Origin: Micrasema longulum
Lineage: Eukaryota; Arthropoda; Insecta; Trichoptera; Brachycentridae
Reading direction: 5' to 3'
Assembly: GCA_022494885.1 (NCBI GenBank)
Contig: JAGVSM010005039.1
Location: forward strand, 16,786 to 80,785
DNA length: 64,000 nt
Shown here: positions 55,201 to 64,000 of the stretch, piece by piece
How positions within the stretch are numbered: the stretch's first letter is position 1
How the letters are laid out: every line of letters begins with the position of its first letter
Notes under the pieces: generated by a model
Databases searched by the model: none
What the model saw: only the letters and a program-made list of their open reading frames with translations
Told to the model about the DNA's origin: nothing
Made by a program: the position numbers and the translations under genes

Positions 55201-55680
55201 ACAAAATTTTCTATCAATAAAATGAATACGAAATAATATTTGAATGTAAAACAATAAAAAACGTCGATATGGAAGAGCAAACATAGCCAGCATTTAAATC
55301 GTACAGTAATAAATAAATTGTGCACTGAAATCAATATATGTATATAATGGGTATTTTTAAAATTATAATACAAAATAGAGGAGAGAGTTGTGGCGCGTAA
55401 ATAAAAATAATGTATTTATAGGGCTGAGATGGATTTTAGAGTTTGATTGTTTGAAAATGTGTTAATACATTTAGTTAACATTAAAAAAAAGTTTTTTTAA
55501 TTAAATAAGTGTAAAATGTCATACCACAAAGTGAAAAATGTTTTTGATAACAATAAAATAATGTTATGTTTGTACTTAATATTTAAAGCATTTACAAACA
55601 TTTTATTACATTTAATAGTAAATAATTGTACAATACCACGCATCGATTTTTCTATTTTTACCGGTTTAATTTTGTTTTTT
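55201..55680. other. AT-rich DNA
   Basis: Overlapping frames on both strands at 55497-55736 reflect composition. Confidence 0.4.
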
Positions 55681-57250
55681 AATACGTCTTTTAGTACGTT
55701 TTTGCTATAATTTTCAATATGTATTTTACTACGCATTTGAATTCGCTTTTTATTGATCTTTTTTTTTGCTTTATTTTTTATGTGTTTTACTACGTTTTTT
55801 CACTATGTTTTTTTTCCTACGTATTTTAATACATTTTTTACTGTTTTTAATTTATTATGTTTTTTAATACGTCTTTTCCATATTTTTTAACTATGTTTTT
55901 TTACTACGCTTTTTACGACGGTTTTTACTGTTTTTTTTACTGACTCTTGTCTTTTCCTACGTTTTATACTATGTTATTTTTACTAAGTATTTTACTAAAT
56001 CTTTTACTTAAATTTTTACTATGTTTTTTTATTACGCATATAATTGTTTTTTTTGTGCCTTTTTTAAAAATGTGTTTTACTACGTTTTTTACTTTGTTTT
56101 TTTACTACCTATTTAACTACTTTTTCTACTGGTTTTTTTTAATCATATTTTTTAAAACGTCTTTGAGTATGTTTCTTGCTATGTTGTTTTTACTTAATAT
56201 TTGACTATATTTTTTACCACGTTTTTATACTGTTTTTTTTGTGTTTTTTTTATAACGTATTGAGGTTTTAGTTTCCTTTATTTTTCAATGTATTTTACTA
56301 CGTTTTAAACTATGTTTTTTGCAATGTATTCTACCACATTTTACACTATTTTCTTTTTATTGTGTTTTTTAAAACGTCTTTTACTAAGTTTTAAATATGC
56401 TTTTTTCTACGTAATTTTATACATTTTTTACTGTTTTTAATTTATTTTGTTTTTAAAAACGTCTTTAACTTAGCTTTGTACAACATTTTTTGCCATGTTT
56501 TTTTACTAAGTATTTTACAACGTTTTTTAGTGTTTTTTTTTCTATCTTTTATAAAACGTCTTTGCCTTCCTATTTTACTATATATTTTACTACGTTTATT
56601 TATAACGTATTTAAATTTGTTTTTTTTGCTTTGTTTTTTAACGTGTTTTACTAAGTTTTTTAACTTTGTTTTGTAACTACGTATTTTATTTGTTTTTAAA
56701 ATATGTTTTAATACATTTTTTACTTTGTTTTCTGCTACGTATTTTACTACATTTTTTACTATTTCTTTTTCTGGTTTTTATAAAATGTCTTTGCCTGCGT
56801 TTTTAACTTTGTTAATTTAACTAAGTATTTTACTTTATGCTTTCCTTTTATTAGGTTTTTTTCAAACATCTTTAACTACGTTTTTTACTTTGTTTTTTAC
56901 TACGTATTTTACTACATTTTTCATTATTTCTTTTACTGTCTTTTATAAAACACTTTTCTATACATCTCTTACTACGTCTTTTACTGCGTTTGTTACTATG
57001 TTTTTTTAACTTTATATTTTCCGTTTTCTTTTTACTATGTTTTTATTGTGTTTTACTACGTTTTTTACTACGTCTTTTTTTAGTACGTGTAATACTTTAC
57101 TTTTTTCTGTTTTTTAAAAACTGTTTTTTTCTTCATTTTTAACTGTTTTCTTTTTGCTGTGTTTTTTATTACGTATTTTACAAACTTCTTAACTTAATAT
57201 TTTCCATGTTTTTTAGCTTTTTTAATATGTATTATTCTATGTTTTTATAT
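55680..57250 (+). repeat. T-rich degenerate tandem array (about 1.5 kb)
   Basis: Made of variants of TTTTTTACTACGTATTTTAC and TTTACTATGTTTTTT. The words ACTACGTTTTTTACT, ACTATGTTTTTTTACTA and AAAACGTCTTTNAC recur at uneven 80-230 bp distances, hinting at a higher-order unit. G occurs almost only in ACG and ATG contexts. The hydrophobic frames inside (55947-56204, 56476-56676) are by-products. No transposon ends were seen. Confidence 0.8.
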
Positions 57251-57314
57251 TCTGATTTTCTTACAACGTGTAAATAACGTGAATCAATTTCGGATGAATG
57301 TATAATTTTATTTT

Positions 57315-57612
57315 GTTATCTTAATTTGTTGCAACAGAGAGGAAAAACGTTTTTGAAAAATTTTAAAGTTTTGACATTTACAGGGCTTATGATTTATCAT
57401 TGGCTAGTTTGAGCGGCAACTTTACACATTGTGTAACATTCACTATTCTGCCCATGTTAAAACATCCACATTTCGTCAACTTTTCACATTTCCTTTTCAA
57501 AAATGTTTTCCCTCTCTGTTGCAACAAATTTAGATCTAAAAAACTCCCTGGGGAGGAAATTCAGCCTATCTGCAAACATTTGGACATACTCAAAACGTTG
57601 TTGAAATTATAC
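57315..57612. repeat. Mosaic foldback repeat family, palindromic copy
   Basis: The left arm GTTGCAACAGAGAGGAAAAA, CGTTTTTGAAAA is mirrored on the right by TTTTCAAAAATGTTTTCCCT, CTCTGTTGCAAC (57493-57526). Module 3 (GGCAACTTTACACATTGTGT) is in the loop. The right side continues outward with inverted module 1 (CTGCAAACATTTGGACATAC, TCAAAACGTTGTTGAA). This is the clearest evidence that the family folds back. Confidence 0.8.
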
Positions 57613-57619
57613 AATTATT

Positions 57620-58135
57620 ATTAATATCCTTATTAGTATGAATCTTTATAAATCATATAAAAATAATAATAGTTACGTACAATAATTATTATTTATCTAC
57701 ATTTAATAAAATGTTGAGTTAGTATGCTTTTATTAAAATTAAAATTTAACCAAAATATTCACGTTACGTATGAAAATACATACGCATACTGTATTACGTA
57801 GTATGTTTGTATATAAGGTATAAATAAAGGTATCTACATACATACTGTGTTACATAAACAAACTCCCGGGAGAACAAAAAAGTAGTTACAAACGGTAAGT
57901 TTTCGTACGGAAAATTCAAATATATTCTTTATTGATACTAGATACTGCATACTAAAAAAATTTGCAGGGTTTAGTCTTCGTTTCTTATACAAAGTAAAGA
58001 ATTCACCGTTTATAATCTATTTGTGCCAATTTTAAGCAAGCCATCCTGTTTATTCAACTTCTGCCCTTGCAGTAGTGACTGTCGAATTACAATAAAAAAT
58101 ACTTTTCTTTGATCTACAACCCCTGTATTGAATTA
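57620..58135. other. AT-rich DNA
   Basis: No gene seen; GTATGTA/TACATAC words at 57780-57850. Confidence 0.4.
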
Positions 58136-58139
58136 CTTG

Positions 58140-58250
58140 TCACTAGATAGGCTCCTTAGGCTTGTCGCTTGACCAGCTGGACACGAAATCGCTTATTGGA
58201 TCGCCACCGCCGCCGCCCCCGCCGTCAGGTCCGCACCCAGGACGCGGCCT
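58140..58250. other. GC-rich patch next to RT remnant
   Basis: GCCACCGCCGCCGCCCCCGC at 58203 is a CCG trinucleotide run. It lies downstream (minus sense) of the RT piece and may have been inserted into it. Confidence 0.35.
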
Positions 58251-58252
58251 TA

Positions 58253-58358
58253 CTGAATGTAAGATATTTGGTTTTATCCACGTTTAGCATAAGCAGATAG
58301 TCGTCAATCCAACTTTTGATATTACTCACGCCACAATTCGCTTTTGAAACTTAGGGCT
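58253..58358 (-). pseudogene. LINE RT fragment (W..D..L.LN.DKTKY)
   Basis: The minus strand reads VSKANCGVSNIKSWIDDYLL, then MLNVDKTKYLTFSK. This is the RT segment after motif C (the W....L.LN..KTK.. block). The fragment is only about 35 codons and its frame is then lost in a GC-rich patch. Confidence 0.6.
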
Positions 58359-58500
58359 TGTCCATAGTAACTGACCTAAGGCGACAGCGGCTACTTGCGC
58401 GACTTTGCAGGCGTTCGAGTGTCCACAGTAGGAGCAACAAGCCTTTCCCGCGACTAGCGATTACAAACGGGGGTCGTAGACCATATAATAGTTTTAATTA
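58359..58500. repeat. Possible old element start
   Basis: AGGGCTTGTCCATAGTAACT and GGCGACAGCGGCTACTTGCG echo 54.89 kb and, more weakly, 9.25 kb. Ends were not defined. Confidence 0.25.
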
Positions 58501-58869
58501 TTGTTATTAGGCAGTCAGCTACTGAAATGGCAGAATTGGAATAAACGGGATGGTTTGCTTGAAATTAACATAAATAGAGATAAAACGGTAAATTTTTTAC
58601 TTTGTATGAGAAACGGAGACTGAGCTCAGAACTTTTTTTTAGTAAACAGTATCAAGTATCAGTATGACAAAGTACGTATGATAGAACGCGTATGTATTCA
58701 TACGTAACGTGATTTTTTTGATACTCAGATTTTTTTTAAATTATAACAAAAGCATCATAACTTAACATTACATGAAATGATAGTAAAAAATAATTTGTGT
58801 ACATTCTTTGAATAAAATTAATAAACCATTATTAATAATCAGGTAATTAATAATAATTTTATAATTTCT

Positions 58870-58985
58870 AAAATGTTTAAAATATGTCCAAATGTTTGTA
58901 GAGAGGCTGGATTTCCTCTCTAGGGAGTTATTGAGATTTAAATTTGTCGCAACAGAGAGCAAAAACATTTTCGATATGGGAATAT
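58870..58985 (+). repeat. Mosaic foldback repeat family, modules 1-2
   Basis: TATGTCCAAATGTTTGTAGA, GGCTGGATTTCCTCTCTAGG, GAGTTATTGAGATTTAAATT, TGTCGCAACAGAGAGCAAAA. Confidence 0.75.
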
Positions 58986-59283
58986 GGAAGTCTAATTAAA
59001 TGTGTTAATACTGGTCCTAATAAATCTATATGTTTTTTTACATCATACATTCTAATATTATCAAATCCAGCAGATTTACTATTTTTTAACTTTATTAACG
59101 ACATCTTTTATTTTTGCTCTAGACAAAAACATGCTCTGCGGTTGTTTGTCAATTGACGCATCAATAGTTTTTTTATTACAATGATGTAGCATGCTATTTA
59201 TACTTTTTGTAAAATGATCAACAAAATCGTCACTTATATTTTTAGGAGTAGTATCATTCTTTATTAAATATTTATTTATAGTG
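58985..59283 (-). pseudogene. LINE RT N-terminal fragment
   Basis: The minus strand from 59275 reads IKNDTTPKNISDDFVDHFTK, NKKTIDASIDKQPQSMFL, then RAKIKDVVNKVKK and KSAGFDNIRM (RT block 1, K..GxD). A shift or stop sits just before KSAG. It adjoins the foldback repeat, so both ends are cut. Distinct from the RT piece at 61.3-62.4 kb. Confidence 0.7.
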
Positions 59284-61260
59284 CATACCGAAATGCAAAA
59301 AATTTACACTCCGCGGTACTGATTCCGTTGAGCGCCTGGCAAATATTGACGAAAACAATGGCTCGTTAAAACAATGCTAACCATTTATTACAAAACAAAA
59401 TGCAACTCACGCCCTAAGATGCTCATTTAATAAGGTTTAATGCACATTTAAAAATTTAATTGGACTGATTTTCTTACTTGTATACAAAATGATACCCGGT
59501 TTTGCACAATAAATTGACTTTTTTGAAAACTTCAATCTCTAGTTGAGGGCCAAAAGTAGAATCAGATATTGAAAAAAATATTTTTTTCCTTCCGAGTAAT
59601 CCAAAAGGCAACATTTAAGACCCCTTACATTACAAAATTCAAAAAAAAAAATATATCAACCCATCCAAATGTAAGAGTACATACGAGATTTATACATTCC
59701 ACCTTCCAAAACATTCCATTCGTTTCCTTTAAATTGTGTTTTGTTTTGTATAAGTAGATATGTAAGTAACTTATGATCATTTGATCGGTCAATTTTTTTA
59801 AATATACTTTTATGTTTATTTTTTTGGGTCTGTATGTTTTTTTCAAGGTTTTTTTTAAGTTCCTTAGATACAAAAATGGAGTTCTACAAAATAATTGATT
59901 TATTGTTATTTTATTTCTGAATTTTCAGCCAGCCAAAGTATGAATTTATCATTGGTACACCTGTAAATTCTACTCACTGAGGTATATAATTTTGTGTTTT
60001 TGATTAATTATGTACAACCTACTCACGCTTGTGATAGATTATATAGTTACAATATTGCGATTATATTCATTTTTACGAACAAAATTAAACGAGTTTACCA
60101 ATATACCAATCATAATTTTGATTATCACATTATCCATTTTGCGTCAAAAATTAGTATAATTTATCTCAAAATAGTGGTTTTCTGCTACATCAGGGCTAAA
60201 TCATATGTTTATGCTTAAAAAATATGGATAAAGAATTATTAAAGTGTATGTATCTGTGTTTTTTTTTTAAATATCTGTGCTTTAGAATATTTCATCTTTT
60301 GCTTGTCGTAACACAATGTTACATCATCGCGCGCAAAAGAATTATTTACCAGTCTTTTAAAAGTAAAAAAAAATAAGTGAATAAATATCATACAAAAATT
60401 ATATTTTAAACTGTTTTCCTGATTACAAATGTACTTATTTTTTTTACCTAACTAAAGTATACGTCATTTTCGACAAGCAGATTACGCCTCGTAAAATTTA
60501 GACAAAACTGAGGTACATAGATACAAATATAAAAACAAATTATTTAAGTAAAAATCCTTTCAATAATTAAAAGATTATAAATTGAAAAGCAAAATTGTCA
60601 ACAAAATAATAGGTTTTCATAAAGAAATATGAGCATTTTAAATAACACAAATTTTGCGATATTTTTATCGAATTCTAGGCTATATAAAATTTGTTTATTT
60701 TTTATTTACATTAGTAAACATTTTAGTTATTTTTTAAGAATATGTATTTTCACAATACCTGAAATCCCACCAAGCTACTTTCTGTGGCTTTTTGGTGTAG
60801 ATTTATATTAATAATAACTCATAATTGGTAATACTAACTTATAACTTTGAATTGGTCAACTATATTATGAAAATCACTCTCCTCCACTCTATTTCCTCAT
60901 CCCTTAACCTTCTTACGAGCTCTTTTTTTTCTCTCATGTCTTATATAATATATTATTTTTCTCTTTACTGTGTAACATGTTCTCTCATTATATTCGTGAA
61001 AAACTTTAACTGGATGTATGTAATATTTTTTATATTCTGTTTTTTTAGATAACCACTGTTGTTTTTCCTTAATGAATAAAAATAAAATAAAATAATATTA
61101 CCTTAATTTATAAAACAATGAATTGACAGATATAACAAGTAGCCGGAAAGATTAGTTGTATAGATACAATTAAGATTTTTTAAATTATTATTTTTAAATA
61201 AATAGAAGAAATAAAATATATTACATAATAATGATATTAATTATGTACAAATAAACTAGT
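59284..61260. other. AT-rich DNA, no gene seen
   Basis: Several small frames (59569-59757, 59994-60218, 60629-60811, 60825-61052), all AT-driven and without domains. Confidence 0.4.
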
Positions 61261-61264
61261 TTAA

Positions 61265-62398
61265 TAACTATTCGTGTACAAACTTTTGAACGAGTAGCCA
61301 CTTTCTTATTTTGCTCTTGTTACATTGTGTGTTAAATTTAAATTCTTTTGGCAATAAATTAAAAATTCTAGGTACTTAATAATTAAGACTTTTATTACCA
61401 TATTCATTTCATAAATTTATTTAAAAATTTTACTAAACCATCATTTTACGTGAAACGTGTATTATGGTTTTGTTTGAGAGGAATTTAGAAATTATTATTA
61501 ATCAATTGTTCTAAAAAGCCACAATAATCCTCAAAATGGCAGGATTTAAAGTATTTTATACTGGAGATCCTTATCATTTCTTTGTCTGGAAATCTCTGCT
61601 GGTTCAAGTCTCTTAACTATATAGTACTTTAGATCATTTTAATATTAGTTTTGGTTGAATGTCCTCACGGTTTTATGTCATATCTTATAATTTATTCTAA
61701 CAAGGAAAAATAAATTATTTCTAGAGTGATTCTAGGAAAACAAATAAAAATAGTTACAGGGGTCCGCAAGCGATCACAGAATTCGGCGATTTTACAATCC
61801 CATTAAAAATAACGATCTTTAAAAATACCTTTATACTTGTACTCCTCTACAAATGTTATAAGTTCGTCACTGCATGGGTAAGAGATACCGTCTTGTAAGC
61901 AATTTAGCAATAATATTAAGACTAACATATTTGTTTGCATGTCGAGATTTTATGATACATCATTAAGTGATATTTGCATTTAAAATAAGATCATAGTCAT
62001 GAGCTCACTTTAAAAACTTATAAAAATCATTTTGCAGTATATCTTAAGATTCTAAAGAGTTGATATTAGAAATGACTTGTGCGATGTCATCTGCAAACAT
62101 GAATCTCCCTACTTAATCAAAAACATTACAAATCAATTAAACATAAATAATATACAGTTGACGACCCAGAATGGATCCTTGAGGTACCCTTGATGAGCAT
62201 TCCCTCGCTGAACTTACGCATTCTTAATTTTTATGTTAATTTCCCCTCCCCTTAAATAATTTGAAAAAAAATTCATAGAATTCCCCTCATACTAATTGAA
62301 TCTATCTAACATATTAATTTTGAAAGACATAAAGTATCAAAAGCTTTTGAAAAATCGATAAAAAATACAGTTAAATGATGCAACATATTTCATTTGTT
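61265..62398 (-). pseudogene. LINE RT core to C-terminus, decayed
   Basis: The minus strand from 62398 reads LTVFFIDFSKAFDTL (motif A), then near 62200 VPQGSILG followed by YIIYV, then near 62100 RFMFADDIAQVISN (motif C), and near 61400-61270 PRIFNLLPKEFKFNTQCNK and IRKWLLVQKFVHE with a stop. The order and spacing fit one RT with stops and small deletions. It belongs to the CR1/Jockey type with an LP.E.K..KWLL end. The mariner fragment begins right at its upstream edge. Confidence 0.8.
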
Positions 62399-62412
62399 GT
62401 TTATAATGGGGT

Positions 62413-62862
62413 TTTCGTTAACGCCGTTTGTTCGCTGACTGGGCTTTGAATCGTTTTGAAAACGACCCCAATGTTTGCAGAAAAATCATTTATAGTGACG
62501 AGGCGCATTTTTGGATGAATATCTATGTTAACAAGCAAAATAGCCGTATTGACATTCTGTATGAACGGTTTGAGGGTAAGGATATCTCTCGCAGGGGTGA
62601 TCTGATTTGACCACCAAGGTCATGCGATTTGACCCGCTATACTTTTTCTTGTAGAATTTCTTGAAGTTACAGGTCTATGCAAATAAACCACAAACGACCG
62701 ATGCCCTAAAGGTGAACATAACACAGGCCATCGCCCAAATTCAGCCGGATCTACGCGGAAGAGTCATTGAAAATTGGACCACTCGGATCCGTGCCACTGT
62801 AAGAAACCGAAGTGGACACTTAAACGATGTCATATTTGTCACTTGGTCCTGTTAAATAAAAT
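62413..62862 (+). pseudogene. Mariner-like transposase with internal deletion
   Basis: The plus strand gives FADWALNRFENDPNVCRKII, YSDEAHFWMNIYVNKQNSRI (first catalytic Asp region), then at once DILYERFEGKDISRRGDLI, stop, PPRSCDLTRYTFFL, stop, and in another frame VYANKPQTTDALKVNITQAI and DLRGRVIENWTTRIRATV. In related mariner-type proteins about 100 residues, including the second catalytic Asp, lie between the first two pieces; they are missing here. The end PPRSCDLT..D.FLW region has lost its third Asp (RYTFF). The N-terminal DNA-binding half and left end are absent. Not able to make an active enzyme. Confidence 0.85.
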
Positions 62863-62985
62863 AAAAAAATACCTCACACACAACTTGTTTTAATTCATTT
62901 CAACATCTACCCGCTCTTATTAAAAAACCCTTTATAATCTGCGAAATCCTGGAGCAAGTCATCGGAACTCTTTTTTTTGAAAATC
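62863..62985. other. Flank of the mariner fragment
   Basis: A-rich run then TACCTCACACACAACTTGTT; possibly the mariner 3' UTR and end, but no partner repeat is present. Confidence 0.35.
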
Positions 62986-62994
62986 GTAATGATA

Positions 62995-63175
62995 AGGATC
63001 TTTGATGTTGAATTTTTTTAAAAATATGTACCTATCTAAATAAATGCCGACGTATTTTTCTTAAATATTTTCAATGGCCACCAATTTTTCAAAAGTGAAA
63101 GTGAAACATCATCTATCTTCATATTCAGTCGTGTTTTTTATAATCGTCTGAGTACCTAACAAAGTAGTTCTAAAA
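62995..63175 (-). pseudogene. Possible LINE RT thumb fragment
   Basis: The minus strand reads FTFEKLVAIENI, stop, EKYVGIYLDRYIFLKKFN, resembling the V.KYLGIYLD..L.F thumb block. Too short to classify. It may belong with the RT piece at 61.3-62.4 kb or be a further copy. Confidence 0.35.
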
Positions 63176-63830
63176 AATAATAGAATATTTATTTTGCATA
63201 GTAAAATTGTTACAATGATTACAATTCAAGCGTTGTATCTGTTAACTCAGCGTATAAGTAAGTTAAAGTTTTAGTTTTACTCCAGAAATTTGTACTGCTG
63301 CAAGTTTAAGGAGGAAGATTAAAAGTGAGTAAACACGACGCAGATGGTTAATAAGGAGGAACCATCCTCTCGGCTTATTCTAATTCTTCCCCAACCATAT
63401 TCCGACCGCACTAAGTAACCGCAATTATCTCCATCGGCTCCTACTTTGGTTCTTAATGGTTAATTCTATTCGCAGTTAGCGCCGAATACTTGTCTCTGTA
63501 AACAGACTGATACAAACCTACGTTACTCCCCTTTACCCTATGCCGTCGACCGAATCCGGAACGCGGAACGTTTTTAATAAATAAAAATATTAATCGAAAA
63601 ATTAGAGCAAAGTGGTTTTTGTAATGGTGATTGATCGCTTTAATTAAAAAAGTCCAATATTTTGGGAGGCAGATGGGACACAACAACCTGCGTTATTTAA
63701 TATTTCTTCGATTAGTTACGTTTACTCGGAAACATTCAAAAACTCCATGTTTACTAATGCGCTAATAGCGGCCTGACCCTAATTTAATTTCCCGCCACTA
63801 CTCCCGTACTTATAATGAAATCTTTCACGC
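63176..63830. other. Unassigned DNA
   Basis: No gene supported; the frame 63453-63686 (minus) is accidental. Confidence 0.35.
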
Positions 63831-63960
63831 GGAAAATTCCAGATTGTTCCCCTTCCTTCTCCTCCCCTGGCTGGCGCTGGTGGGCGTCGCGCGGGCGAAG
63901 GTGGATCGGCGAGGGCCGGGGGGTGGGCCACACGCCCCGTGAATAACAAACAAGGCTTTT
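63830..63960. other. GC-rich block at the right edge
   Basis: GGCTGGCGCTGGTGGGCGTC then GCGCGGGCGAAGG and GAGGGCCGGGGGGTGGGCC. It may be the start of a promoter or exon lying past the window. Confidence 0.3.
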
Positions 63961-64000
63961 GTATTAAAACGTATTTGGCGATAGTCGGCCGGCCAAATTC

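Noticed and set aside
55947..56676. Hydrophobic frames in the T-rich array
   Set aside because: By-products of the tandem repeat.

Overview
The window reads as AT-rich nuclear DNA of an insect and carries no host gene I can recognise. Reasons: non-LTR retrotransposon remnants of Jockey/CR1, RTE-like and R1-like types, a pogo-like DNA transposon, a mariner remnant, tRNA-derived SINEs, and frequent short runs such as GTAGGTACCTAGG. Those runs, and a piece at about 15.79 kb resembling a repeat I remember from moths and butterflies, make Lepidoptera my best guess. That guess rests on memory, not on a search.

Layout. 0-13 kb: unique-looking AT-rich DNA with decayed reverse transcriptase (RT) pieces at 0.86-2.0, 7.7, 10.4, 11.6 and 12.3-12.9 kb, and a GC-rich block near 4.3-4.6 kb that may hold a promoter. 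13.8 kb: a compact hammerhead-ribozyme-like fold on the minus strand. 14.1-14.7 kb: an R1-like C-terminus. 15.9-20.4 kb: the longest non-LTR element (plus strand). Its N-terminal SGNH-esterase-like domain lacks the catalytic serine and lies in the same frame as the endonuclease. 24-31 kb: tandem repeats, LINE tails and GC-rich patches. 32.03-34.84 kb: an almost complete pogo-like transposon between TA dinucleotides, with a decayed transposase. 36.3-39.8 kb: a Jockey-like LINE (minus strand) with a 243-bp, almost fully palindromic MITE in its RT, flanked by TTA. 40-43 kb: SINE, RT tail and foldback-repeat pieces. 44.4-45.0 and 52.4-52.9 kb: two copies of a large foldback element whose arms hold hammerhead-like motifs. 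45.7-46.9 kb: an LTR-like region with a well-spaced TATA box and initiator. 48-53 kb: LINE tails, GC-rich blocks and SINEs. 55.7-57.25 kb: a 1.5-kb T-rich degenerate tandem array. 57.3-63.2 kb: foldback repeat, several RT fragments and a deleted mariner transposase.

Nothing here works together as a host pathway. The content is a layered record of mobile elements: insertions within insertions, shared tails and repeat families present in several copies. The coding regions are nearly all broken by stops, frameshifts, deletions or insertions. The parts that look most informative are structural: the ribozyme-like fold, the foldback elements with related motifs, the LINE tails ending in a hairpin plus purine run, and the mosaic palindromic repeat family.
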